A program made the position numbers and the translations under genes. DNA of 64,000 bases from an uncultured Bacteroidia bacterium (lineage in GTDB: Bacteria; Bacteroidota; Bacteroidia; Bacteroidales; F082). Every line of letters begins with the position of its first letter. Within the stretch, counting starts at the first letter, position 1. The notes below the pieces were generated by a model. It saw only the letters and a list, made by a program, of their open reading frames with translations, had not been told where the DNA came from and ran no database searches. Positions 1 through 9,200 of this stretch are shown in pieces. The stretch is from contig CADCGK010000009.1 of assembly GCA_902800965.1 (NCBI GenBank), forward strand, positions 48,880 to 112,879, given 5' to 3'.

Positions 1-39
1 ATTAGTATATAAAATAGTAATAAGAAAAGCAAATTAAAT

Positions 40-747
40 ATGAAAGATAACATTGATTCTAAAAGTATCGGTAACCGGAAGTTTGTAATAGAACTTCGAT
101 TTGACCATAAAGTTACACTTTCAGATAAAAAAGGTGCAATTATTGAAAACATTAAGGCATTGGGTATTTTCGTTCCGCTCCATTGGGAAATAGGGGTTGC
201 CAATGCTACGATTTGGGATGGAGAAAAAAAAGAAAATGCAAGAAATATCGTAATAATAGAATTAAACAGGCTTTGTTATATAAGTAGTAAAATAGATTCG
301 GTAGACTGTTTCTACAGTAATTTTTCAAAAATCTATGATTGCGTTGAGAATGAATTGGGTGATTTTAACATCCGTCGAATTGGGTGTAGAATTCAAGGAA
401 CTTATAAAACAAAGTCGGCAGATTTTGATACCATAATTGAAAAAATAAAGAAAGGTTTTCCAAGCCAATTTTATCTTCAGGATTTTCCTGCTACAGATTT
501 GCTTTTTCAACTAAATTACAAAAATGGCATGTATAACGTGGGACCTGTAAAAGAGGACAAAGATGCATTTATAGAGCAGAATTTTGCGGAATCATATCGA
601 ATAAAGCATGTTGGAATAGCAATAGATACAGATAACTATTTGACAAATGAAAAAGAACCGATCAACGACAAGTCACTAATCAAAGACACTTACATTTTGT
701 CGTTGTCTGTTGAAAAGCAATTGTTTGAGAATCTAAAAGAGTTGTAA
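40..747 (+). CDS. Unrecognised 235-aa protein, first gene of the R-M island
   Basis: I do not recognise this protein with confidence. It has no signal peptide and no membrane segment and looks like a soluble alpha/beta protein. A basic N-terminus leads to a strand-like stretch (VIELRF, about residues 16-21), and a central RRIGCRIQG motif lies near residue 112. That arrangement faintly recalls the sporadically distributed TIGR04255 family, but this is a guess. The gene is AT-rich, like the TPR genes downstream and unlike mod and res. Its stop is two bases before the next start, so the two are probably translationally coupled, and both run into the mod gene. This context suggests an accessory role in the restriction-modification island. 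Only 39 bases precede it in the window, so its promoter cannot be judged. Confidence 0.75.
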   Translation: MKDNIDSKSIGNRKFVIELRFDHKVTLSDKKGAIIENIKALGIFVPLHWEIGVANATIWDGEKKENARNIVIIELNRLCYISSKIDSVDCFYSNFSKIYDCVENELGDFNIRRIGCRIQGTYKTKSADFDTIIEKIKKGFPSQFYLQDFPATDLLFQLNYKNGMYNVGPVKEDKDAFIEQNFAESYRIKHVGIAIDTDNYLTNEKEPINDKSLIKDTYILSLSVEKQLFENLKEL

Positions 748-749
748 TT

Positions 750-1358
750 ATGGGAGGGAAGAAGAAAAAACAAGTTTCAAAACATCCTCCGATTATTCCG
801 AATCAAGAGGATTATGATTTGAAACGCAGTTTCTCTAGACTTAATCGCTTTCGTAGTTCAAATTATTATCAAACTAGAGGAGATGAAGAATTAGAAGAAA
901 GGTATTATCCACCTGTTGATAGTAGTTATTCTCAAGAAAAAGAATACAATGCTGTTACTAATCAAATTGGGGATACATATTTTCGTTTGGAAGATAAAAT
1001 CAGTGCTTTGTCTGATAAAAATGATGCTGCACATGATAGTTTGAGAAAAGAATTGGAAGGGAAAATTGAAAAGGTCAAAACGGATATTGAACAACAAAGC
1101 AAAGACAAAAAAGAAAATAAGAGGTGGATAATAGGCATTGTTATAACTATAATAATTGCTATTATTGGTTATTTTGTTTTGCCTTATCAGAAGTCAAATA
1201 AAAATCAGCATGAAATAATAAAAATACAAACGACTATTGATGAAAACATCAAGCCATCCATCGAAAAAAATTCAAATGCAATAGAAAAGAATGCTTTAGA
1301 AATCAAAAACCAGGCGGAAAAACTGATTCAAATTCAAAGTCAACAAAAGAAAAAATAG
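750..1358 (+). CDS. Unrecognised single-pass membrane coiled-coil protein
   Basis: This 202-residue protein has a very basic N-terminus (GGKKKKQ), a polar, Tyr- and Arg-rich region to about residue 60, a charged heptad-like stretch at about 75-122, one strong transmembrane helix at 126-145 (starting RWIIGIVITIII), and a second coiled-coil-like, Lys- and Asn-rich tail. There is no signal peptide, so a cytoplasmic N-terminus with the tail outside is the simplest topology. It starts two bases after the previous stop and ends 34 bases before mod. It shares its general design (coiled coil, one membrane helix, coiled coil) with the two TPR proteins between mod and res, though I see no clear sequence homology. 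Function is unknown; a membrane-bound partner of the R-M island is an inference from position. Confidence 0.75.
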   Translation: MGGKKKKQVSKHPPIIPNQEDYDLKRSFSRLNRFRSSNYYQTRGDEELEERYYPPVDSSYSQEKEYNAVTNQIGDTYFRLEDKISALSDKNDAAHDSLRKELEGKIEKVKTDIEQQSKDKKENKRWIIGIVITIIIAIIGYFVLPYQKSNKNQHEIIKIQTTIDENIKPSIEKNSNAIEKNALEIKNQAEKLIQIQSQQKKK

Positions 1359-1392
1359 GTCTTGCTATTCTTAAACAAAAGAGCATAATAAT

Positions 1393-3372
1393 ATGAATAA
1401 ACTTACCATGCAAACCACCAACCAGGTGGACGAAAACATAAAGAAGATTGCCGAACTCTTCCCCAACTGCCTCACCGAGCGCCTCGACGAGAACGGGAAA
1501 CCTGAAGCGGCCATCGACTTCGACATGCTTCGGCAGGAACTCTCGAAGGACATTGTGGAAGGACCGGAGGAACGCTACCAGTTCACCTGGCCCGACAAGC
1601 GCAACGCTATCCGGCTGGCCAACGCGCCGACCACCGACACGCTGCGCCCCTGCCGCGAGGAGAGCGTCGATTTCGACAACACGCAGAACCTCTACATTGA
1701 GGGTGACAACCTCGAAGTGCTGAAACTGCTGCGCGAGAACTACCTCGGCAAGGTGAAGATGATTTACATTGACCCGCCCTACAACACGGGCAACGACTTC
1801 GTGTATAACGACGACTTCGCCCAGACCGCCGGTGACTATGTACACAACAGCGGGCAGGAGGATGAGGAGGGCAACCGCCTCGTGGCCAACACCGAGAGCA
1901 ACGGCCGCTTTCACACCGACTGGCTCAACATGATTTATCCGCGCCTGAAAGTGGCCAAAGACTTGCTGAGCGAGGATGGGGTGATTTTTATTTCGATTGA
2001 TGATCACGAAGTGGATGATTTGAAAAAAATGTGCAGTGAAATATTTGGTGAGGGAAATTTTATTGGATGTGCAGGACGAATTACCAAGAAAGCAAACAAC
2101 CAAGGAGATTATTGGGCTCCCAATTTCGATTACATATTAACTTTTGCAAGGAACAAAAATATATGCCCTGCATTTAAAGGAGGACAGAATGAAAAGTCTT
2201 ATAATTATATTGAAGAAGAAGGTCCAAGAAAAGGAGAACGATATCAGCTTGTAAGACTTTATATGTCAAATCTTGATCCAATGCGAGGTTGTACCAATCA
2301 GAGATATTATATTGAATGTCCTGACGGATCTTTTATTATCCCTCCAGGTGAAAATTACCCCGATACAATATATGACGGTTCTTTTGTCGTTCCACAAAGT
2401 GGAAAAGATAAAATATGGCGATGGTCATATCAGTCCTATTTGGAAAAGAAAGATCAAATTGTGCTTAAGCAATGCAAGTCATCAAATGTAGTTGGAGCAA
2501 ATGGTGCTAATACGAAATGGAATGCTTTTACGAAGACATATCTTAATGATGTAATTGAGAAATCTACGGCAACACCTAATAGTTTTATCGAAGACCACAT
2601 CAATCAGATTGCCACACATGAATTAAACGACTTAGGAATTCCATTCTCATTCCCTAAGCCAACAACCTTAATTATGTATTTGGCTAGTATATTACCAATA
2701 AAATCAAATGAAATTATTCTTGATTTCTTTTCTGGTTCAGCATCAACAGGACATGCAGTAATGAAATATAATGTTGATAATAGTTGTAATGCCAAGTTTA
2801 TCTGTGTCCAGTTACCTGAACTCATAGACAAAGGAACAGATGCTTACAAAGCTGGCTACAAAAACATTTGCGAGATTGGCAAGGAGCGTATTCGTCGGGC
2901 TGGAAAGAAGATCCTTGAAGAACAGCAGGCAAAGCAAGCGGATCTGTTCAGTGGTGAGCAGAAGCCGTTGGACATCGGTTTCCGCGTGCTCAAACTCGAC
3001 AGTTCCAATATGCAGGATGTGTATTACTCACCCGAGCAGTTCAACGAGAACCTGCTTTTCGAGGACAACATCAAGCCTGACCGCACCGACGAGGACCTGC
3101 TCTTCCAAGCCATGATAGAGCTTGGCATCGAGCTTTCGGCCAAGATAGAGCAACGCGAAATCGCCGGCAAGACCGTCTGGAGCGTCGCAGAGGGCTACCT
3201 CATGGCCTGCTTCGACAAGGACGTGAACGAGACCACCATCACCGAAATCGCCCGCCAGCATCCCTACTACTTCGTCCTCCGCGACAGCAGCCTCGCCACA
3301 GACAACGTAGCGGACAACTTCGAGCAGATTTGGGAGGAGTATTCGAAAGAAACGGTAAGGAGAATCATATAA
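1393..3372 (+). CDS. mod: Type III restriction-modification methyltransferase subunit (Mod)
   Basis: This is a DNA N6-adenine methyltransferase of the beta class, the Mod subunit of a type III R-M system. It modifies one strand of an asymmetric site and supplies site recognition for the Mod-Res complex. The catalytic motif DPPYNTG lies at residues 127-133 and the SAM-binding motif FFSGSASTG at about 445-453; this order (IV before I) defines the beta class. The length of 659 aa is usual. The segment between and around the motifs, including the expected target-recognition region, is AT-rich (about 1978-2870), while both ends are GC-richer, suggesting that the recognition part was exchanged by recombination. 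The start at 1393 gives MNKLTMQ; the Met at codon 6 is an alternative. It belongs to a run of closely spaced plus-strand genes from 40 to 9260. Confidence 0.95.
   Translation: MNKLTMQTTNQVDENIKKIAELFPNCLTERLDENGKPEAAIDFDMLRQELSKDIVEGPEERYQFTWPDKRNAIRLANAPTTDTLRPCREESVDFDNTQNLYIEGDNLEVLKLLRENYLGKVKMIYIDPPYNTGNDFVYNDDFAQTAGDYVHNSGQEDEEGNRLVANTESNGRFHTDWLNMIYPRLKVAKDLLSEDGVIFISIDDHEVDDLKKMCSEIFGEGNFIGCAGRITKKANNQGDYWAPNFDYILTFARNKNICPAFKGGQNEKSYNYIEEEGPRKGERYQLVRLYMSNLDPMRGCTNQRYYIECPDGSFIIPPGENYPDTIYDGSFVVPQSGKDKIWRWSYQSYLEKKDQIVLKQCKSSNVVGANGANTKWNAFTKTYLNDVIEKSTATPNSFIEDHINQIATHELNDLGIPFSFPKPTTLIMYLASILPIKSNEIILDFFSGSASTGHAVMKYNVDNSCNAKFICVQLPELIDKGTDAYKAGYKNICEIGKERIRRAGKKILEEQQAKQADLFSGEQKPLDIGFRVLKLDSSNMQDVYYSPEQFNENLLFEDNIKPDRTDEDLLFQAMIELGIELSAKIEQREIAGKTVWSVAEGYLMACFDKDVNETTITEIARQHPYYFVLRDSSLATDNVADNFEQIWEEYSKETVRRII
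1978..2870 (+). other. AT-rich mosaic segment inside mod
   Basis: Base and codon use change abruptly near 1978, just after a GC-rich stretch ending in GAGGATGGG, and change back near 2870. Inside the segment, codons such as AAA, ATA, TTT and GAA dominate; outside, GCC, CTC, CGC and AAG do. The reading frame continues through both borders. In type III Mod proteins the target-recognition domain lies in the central part, so the segment (about residues 196-492) would carry DNA specificity plus the SAM motif. Borders were judged by eye and may be off by tens of bases. Confidence 0.6.
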
Positions 3373-3391
3373 TACGTGAAAACATACGCTT

Positions 3392-5080
3392 ATGAAACTC
3401 AAATATTTAGCAATAGGATTAATAATGCTGTTATGCTTGACTGTATTTGGGCAGCAAAAGAATACTGTGCCCATGTCGGTGCAGCCTCAAAAGACAGAAA
3501 TGCAGGTTTTGGAGGGAACTGTTTCGCAGTTGCAAGCTGAGAATCAGGCTATGCAGAAGCAATTGGAGAGGATGGAGAAAGAAATTGAGTTATGTCGAGA
3601 GGATGTTCGACACAAAGAATCAACAATTAATGATAATCAAGGCCACTGGTTAACAATTCTAAGCATCGTGATTGGAGCAATTGTTACGATTCTTGGTGTC
3701 GGTCTTGGTGTCATTGCTCCATTGGTTTTGAATGCTCGGAACGATAAAAGGTTAAGAGAAAACATTGATAATATGCGGACCGAACTTAAGAAACAGATAG
3801 AGTCAGCTCAACAAGATGCACAATCTGCCAAGAATTCTTTGGACGAAATAAATGTATTAAAAAAGGATGTTAATAATATTAAGAATGAAATAGATAAAAG
3901 TAAGAAAACTGCAGAGAGGGCTGCAAAAAGAGCCCTCGCTAACAGAATGATTACACAGGCTTTATCTGAAAAGAATTTGTCGAAATCAATTGAGCTTTAT
4001 ACCAAAGCCCTTCAGCTTGAACCTGATAGTGACGTTATTTATAATAACAGAGGCGTTGCTTATATTCAAATGGGAGAAAAAAAGAAAGCATTTGAGGATT
4101 TCAGTAAAGCAATTGAAATTAATCCCAAAGATCCATTGTTGCATTTTAATAGAGGTAGTTTGCAAGAGGAGCTAAATGATTATAATGGAGCAATGGAGGA
4201 TTATAATAATGCTATTGCTTTGTCTCCTGAATATTTTGATGCGATTTGTCATAGGGGTAACTTGAGACGATTATTGAAGGATAGAATTGGAGCAATGGAG
4301 GATTTGAATAAGTCAATAATAATAAATCCCAAATCACCAGAAGCTTTCTGTAATAGGGGTATATTAAAAAGAGAAAATGGAGATATTAATGGTGCATTGG
4401 TTGACTATAACAAAGCCATAGAATTAGATCCAACATTCTATGGTGCATACTTTAATAGAGGGAACCTTAAAGAGGCCTATGATGTGAATGGCGCTATAGC
4501 AGATTATAGTATTGCAATAGAAATAAATCCCAATTTTATTGATGCATATTGCAATAGAGGAACTCTTAAAAAAAGGAAAAAAGATTATGATGGAGCAGAA
4601 AAGGATTATAATAAGGCAATAGAAATCAATAATCATAATGCCTTTTTATTTCATCTAAGATCTCTACTGTATCAACATATTGGGGAAACGAGAAAAGCAT
4701 TGGCAGATATCAATAAAGCAATAGAATTAGAGCCTAATAATGCGTCTTTGTTAAATGGTCGTGCAGATTTGCTATTATATATGGGAGAGTTAGAAAAAGC
4801 ACAAATGGATTCAAATTCGGCAATTGAGATAGATTCAGGATGCTTTATGTATTATGTTACAAGAGGTGAGATATATTTGGCAATGGCGAAGCCTAGTGTG
4901 GCAATTGTTGATTTAAATCGTGCTTTATCATTGAAAGCAGATGTTAAAGAAGCGTATGAAAATCGTGCAAAATGTTATAAAAAACTAGCGGAAGACGAGG
5001 AAGACCCATCGAAGAAGAGTGAGTTGATTGCCAAAGCAGAAGCCGATGAAAAGAAAGCAAAATCATTAGGAGACGAATAA
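3392..5080 (+). CDS. Membrane-anchored TPR-repeat protein A between mod and res
   Basis: The protein (562 aa) begins with a signal-peptide-like segment (MKLKYLAIGLIMLLCLTVFG, residues 1-20). It continues with a coiled-coil-like region (40-80), a second hydrophobic helix (about 86-114, WLTILSIVIGAIVTILG) and another coiled coil (117-185). From about residue 190 follow roughly ten tetratricopeptide repeats with the pattern NRG-x(10-13)-A-x(2)-DY/DF-x(2)-AIE-x-P. The C-terminus is charged (ELIAKAEADEKKAKS). If the first segment is cleaved, a short extracytoplasmic stretch is tied by one helix to a cytoplasmic TPR scaffold. It starts 19 bases after mod and its stop overlaps a fragment of the res start. 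It is AT-rich, unlike mod and res. It is a paralogue of the gene at 5167. TPRs imply protein binding; a role as membrane sensor or scaffold for the R-M system is inference. Confidence 0.9.
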   Translation: MKLKYLAIGLIMLLCLTVFGQQKNTVPMSVQPQKTEMQVLEGTVSQLQAENQAMQKQLERMEKEIELCREDVRHKESTINDNQGHWLTILSIVIGAIVTILGVGLGVIAPLVLNARNDKRLRENIDNMRTELKKQIESAQQDAQSAKNSLDEINVLKKDVNNIKNEIDKSKKTAERAAKRALANRMITQALSEKNLSKSIELYTKALQLEPDSDVIYNNRGVAYIQMGEKKKAFEDFSKAIEINPKDPLLHFNRGSLQEELNDYNGAMEDYNNAIALSPEYFDAICHRGNLRRLLKDRIGAMEDLNKSIIINPKSPEAFCNRGILKRENGDINGALVDYNKAIELDPTFYGAYFNRGNLKEAYDVNGAIADYSIAIEINPNFIDAYCNRGTLKKRKKDYDGAEKDYNKAIEINNHNAFLFHLRSLLYQHIGETRKALADINKAIELEPNNASLLNGRADLLLYMGELEKAQMDSNSAIEIDSGCFMYYVTRGEIYLAMAKPSVAIVDLNRALSLKADVKEAYENRAKCYKKLAEDEEDPSKKSELIAKAEADEKKAKSLGDE

Positions 5081-5133
5081 TGAAATTCAAATTTATAATA
5101 CAGCAATACCAGACCGATGCGGTGGAAAGATAA
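5080..5133 (+). pseudogene. Duplicated 5' fragment of res (17 codons)
   Basis: The 17-codon frame reads MKFKFIIQQYQTDAVER and then stops. It matches the first 16 codons of res at 6210 (MKFKFKIQQYQTDAVES) at all but one position, and it has the same TAATG overlap with the TPR gene before it. The match ends at GCGGTGGAAAG, where the sequence passes into a copy of the DNA that follows the mod coding end. It is the left-over junction of a tandem duplication of the segment 'mod tail, TPR gene, res start' and is not expected to make a functional product. Confidence 0.9.
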
Positions 5134-5137
5134 GAAT

Positions 5138-5169
5138 AATCATATAATTTGTAAAAACATACGTTTATG
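5138..5169 (+). repeat. Second copy of the mod-to-TPR leader
   Basis: This stretch repeats the sequence at about 3363-3394 (AATCATATAAT, then ACATACG, then the TPR start codon) with a few substitutions. Copy 1 covers the last codons of mod and the leader of TPR gene A. Copy 2 sits between the res fragment and TPR gene B. Together with the res fragment it fixes the endpoints of the duplicated unit. Confidence 0.85.
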
Positions 5170-6210
5170 AGACTAAAATATTTAGCAATAGGAATAATGA
5201 TGCTGTTCTGCTTGAATGTATTTGGACAGCAAGTACAAAAAGAATCTGCACCGAAAAAAGATGCTCGGATGGAGATTATGCAAAATATTCAATCAAAAAT
5301 AGAAACTCAAAATGAGGTAATTTTGCAGTTGCAGACTGATAATGAAAACATGCGAAGTCATCTGTGTGATTTGGAAAAGGAAGTTGATTATTATAGGGGG
5401 GATGTACGTGCTATAGCTTCAGATTTAACTGGAAAGATGTCTCAATGGTTGGCAGTTTTAAGTATCATAATGGTGATTCTTGGTGTCGTTGTCCCTTATA
5501 TTCTCAATTCAAATAAAGAGAAAGTTTTTGAGAAAATGCTGAAAGATATTAAAGAACAAGCAAATAAGGCTGAAGAAGCGCTAAATGCCACTAAAGAATT
5601 AAAAACTCAAATATCAGCTGTTGAAGCAAAGGTCAACAATAGTATCATTGCAGCTGAACAATCGGCAAAAGAAGCTAAAGTTAGTCAATTATTTGCTCAA
5701 GCATCGGCAGAAATGGATAAGCAAAAAGCGATTGAATTATATACAGAGGTTATAAAATTGGCTCCTGATGTTGATGCCTATAACAATAGAGGAGCATTAA
5801 AATGTCTAATCTCAAATTATATTGGTGCCCTTGATGATTTTAATAAAGCTATAGAATTGGATCCTAATTATGCATCAGCATATAACAATAAAGCTTATAC
5901 TTTGATGCAAATGGGTGAATTAAATAAAGCATTAGATTGTGTTAATGACTCATTAGCAATAGATAATAATAATTTCGCATACTGGGATACGAAAGGTGAA
6001 GTTTTAATGAATTTGGGAATGTTTTCAGAAGCTATTAAATCGTACACAAAAGCATTGTCAATAAATGAAAAATTCAAGCCATCATACCAAAATCGTGCCA
6101 AATGTTATAGGAAGCTAGCAGAAACGGAAGAAGACTCAATAAAGAAATCTGAATTAATAGCTAAAGCGGAAGCTGATGAAGAAAAAGCTAAATCATTAAG
6201 AGACAAATAA
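5167..6210 (+). CDS. Membrane-anchored TPR-repeat protein B, paralogue of protein A
   Basis: This 347-aa protein has the same plan as the gene at 3392. It has a signal-peptide-like N-terminus (MRLKYLAIGIMMLFCLNVFG), a coiled-coil-like stretch (about 33-85), a hydrophobic helix at 94-114 (WLAVLSIIMVILGVVVPYIL), a second coiled coil (115-175), and only about four TPR units. The tail is nearly the same as in A (NRAKCYRKLAE and ELIAKAEADEEKAKS). The main difference from A is loss or gain of about six TPRs. Its stop overlaps the res start as TAATG, so translation is probably coupled to res. It is AT-rich. The duplication scar just upstream shows it arose by copying an ancestral TPR gene together with its flanks. 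Function is unknown; TPR scaffolding at the membrane is an inference. Confidence 0.9.
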   Translation: MRLKYLAIGIMMLFCLNVFGQQVQKESAPKKDARMEIMQNIQSKIETQNEVILQLQTDNENMRSHLCDLEKEVDYYRGDVRAIASDLTGKMSQWLAVLSIIMVILGVVVPYILNSNKEKVFEKMLKDIKEQANKAEEALNATKELKTQISAVEAKVNNSIIAAEQSAKEAKVSQLFAQASAEMDKQKAIELYTEVIKLAPDVDAYNNRGALKCLISNYIGALDDFNKAIELDPNYASAYNNKAYTLMQMGELNKALDCVNDSLAIDNNNFAYWDTKGEVLMNLGMFSEAIKSYTKALSINEKFKPSYQNRAKCYRKLAETEEDSIKKSELIAKAEADEEKAKSLRDK

Positions 6211-9200
6211 TGAAATTCAAATTCAAAATACAACAATACCAGACCGATGCGGTGGAAAGCACGGTGAGTGTGTTCGCAGGGCAACCTTCGAAGACCAATG
6301 CGCAGTACCGCCGCGACTTAGGCAAGCAGAAACAGCAACTGAAAGCCGAGTTTGAGGAGGACTATGTAGGTTACCGCAATGCCGATGTGGAACTCAACGC
6401 CAGCCAGCTGTTGGAGAACATCCATTATCAGCAGGTGCAGAACGACATTCCGCTGAGCAAGTCCTTAGCGGCCACCAACGGTCTCGGTGCATGTTCCTTG
6501 GATGTGGAGATGGAGACGGGCACGGGCAAGACCTACGTCTATATCAAGACCATGTTCGAGATGAACAAACGCTTCGGCTGGTCGAAGTTCATCGTGGTGG
6601 TGCCCAGCATCGCCATCCGCGAAGGAGTCTATAAGAGCTTCACCATGCTGGAGGAGCATTTCATGGAACTCTATGGCAAGAAAGCCCGCTATTTCATCTA
6701 CAACAGTGCTAACCTCACCCAAATCGACTCGTTCAGCAGCGATGCCAGCATCAACGTGATGATTATCAATGTGCAGGCGTTCAACACCTCGTTCAAGGAA
6801 GGCGCGGCCAACAAGGAGGCGCGTATCATTTACTCCAAGCGCGACGATTTCCAAAGCCGTCGTCCCATCGACGTGATTGCCGCCAACCGTCCCATCATCA
6901 TTATGGACGAGCCGCAGAAAATGGAAGGCGAAGCCACGCAAAAGGCCTTGAAGAACTTCAAGCCGCTGTTTGTGCTCAACTATTCAGCCACCCATAAGAC
7001 CTCGCACAACTGCATCTACGCCCTCGATGCTTACGACGCCTACAAGCAACGCTTGGTGAAGAAAATCCAGGTGAAGGGCATCACGGTGCAGAATCTGTTG
7101 GGCACGCAAAGCTACATCTACTTCGATAGCATCATCCTTTCCAAGAACCATGCGCCCGTGGTCAGGCTTGAAATAGAGGTGAAAGGTGCAGCCGCCACCC
7201 GCCGACAACTCTGCAAGTGCGAACAAGGTGACTCGCTGTTTGCCGTTTCGCAACTTCCTGCCTACAAGGATTTTGTCATCACTGAAATCAATCCGCTGAC
7301 CAACACCATTTATTTCCAAAACGGCAAGCACCTGCGTCAGGGCGAGGTGATGGGTGATGTTAGTGAGAAAGCCATCCAGCTGATACAGATTCGGGAAACC
7401 ATCAAGTCGCATTTTGAGAAAGAGAGAGCCTTGTTCCAGCAGGGCATCAAAACCCTTTCGCTGTTCTTCATTGACGAGGTGGCCAACTATAAAAGCTATG
7501 ACGCGGACGGAAACGAGGTGCAAGGTCCGCTGTGGAAGATGTTTGAGGATGAATACAATCGCTATCTGAACGAAAACTTGACGCTGTTTGAGGACGATTA
7601 TCAAAAATACCTGCGCCGTTTTACCGCTGCACAAGTACACAACGGCTATTTCTCCATCGACAAGAAAGGCCATTCGATTGATAGTGAGGTGAAACGCGGG
7701 AAGGACACATCGGACGACATTTCTGCTTACGACTTGATTCTGAAAAACAAGGAACGCCTGTTGAGTTTTGATGAGCCAACACGATTCATTTTCTCCCACT
7801 CCGCCTTGCGCGAAGGTTGGGACAACCCCAATGTGTTCCAAATCTGCACCTTGCGTCACGCCAACTCCAGCACCGCCAAACGGCAGGAGGTCGGTCGTGG
7901 TTTGCGAATCTGTGTCGATAACGACGGCAACCGCATGGACAAGGAACGCTTGGGTGATGCCGTTCACGACACCAACAAACTGACCGTCATCGCCAACGAG
8001 AACTACAGTTCTTTTGTTGATGCTTTGCAGAAGGAAACCAAAGACACTTTGCGCGAACGTCCGACACAAGCCACGGTCGATTATTTCAAAGGGGTTACCG
8101 TCAAAGTGGGCGAGGAGAAACACACCATTTCGGAGCAGGAGGCTGCCAGTATTGTCAGTTATTTGTACGACAACGACTATATCGACGAAAAGGGCAATAT
8201 TCTGCAAGACTATCATACCGATATGGAGAAGGGTACTTTGGCTCCGATGAGCAAAAAACTGCAACCCATTGAAGAGCAGGTGCACAAACTGATTCAGAGT
8301 ATCTTTGACCCAGCAGCTTTTGACGATATGGTGGAAGATGCCAACGGCAAGGCTGAAGTGGTGAACGAGCGTTTGAACGACAATGCCGAGAAGAAGGAAT
8401 TCAAGGCCTTGTGGAACGAAATCAACCACCGCTATGTCTATACGGTGCATTACAACAGTGAGGAACTGATTCAGAAAGCCATAGTTGCCATCAACAGCGA
8501 GTTGAGTGTCACGCAGTTGAAGTATGTAGTGACCACAGGCACGCAAGGCACTGACGACTTGGACTTCACTGGCGAACAGAGCACTCGGACAAAGGAGATG
8601 CGTGATGTGTCAACCAGCAATGTGCCCTATGACTTGGTGGGTGACATCGCCAAAGCAGCCACGCTGACCCGCCGCACGGTCACTCGCATTCTGAAGGGCA
8701 TTCAGCGGTCGAAGCTGTACATGTTCAAGAACAACCCCGAAGAGTTCATCCGCAAGGTAAGCCATATCATCCGCGAGCAGAAAGCCACGATGATTGTGGA
8801 ACACATCAGCTACAACCGTACGGAAAACCAATACGATTCCGACATCTTCACCAAGGAGAAGAGCCGGCAAACGGTGGATAAGGCCTACGAGGCCAAGAAG
8901 CACATTTTGGATTATGTCTTCCCCGACAGCCAAGGCGAGCGCACTTTTGCCGAAGACTTGGACAAAGCTGATGAAGTGTGCGTCTATGCCAAATTGCCGA
9001 GGTCGTTCCAAATCCCGACACCTGTAGGCAACTATGCTCCCGACTGGGCCATCGCCTTCAACGACAACATGGGCGTCAAGCATGTGTTCTTCATCGCCGA
9101 AACCAAAGGCTCGATGGATTCCATGCAGTTGAAAGGCGTGGAAAAAGCGAAGATTGACTGTGCCAAGAAGTTGTTCAACAACTTATCCACATCCCATGTC

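Noticed and set aside
2010..2040. A-run in mod as a phase-variation tract
   Set aside because: Seven A within an AT-rich gene are not unusual, and no longer homopolymer or short tandem repeat occurs in mod; the frame is intact.
1303..2103. Open frame of 266 codons on the minus strand over the end of the membrane gene and the start of mod
   Set aside because: Crosses two real genes, Val/Ala-rich only where mod is GC-rich; no motif or start context.
4000..5000. Periodic repeats that might suggest a CRISPR array
   Set aside because: The period is about 102 bases (34 codons) and keeps the frame; these are TPR units in a coding region, with no unique spacers between constant repeats.
6984..8546. 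Long open frame (520 codons) on the minus strand inside res
   Set aside because: It is the antisense shadow of a GC-rich gene: Leu/Val/His-rich, low in Lys, no motif, fully covered by res, which has all catalytic motifs.
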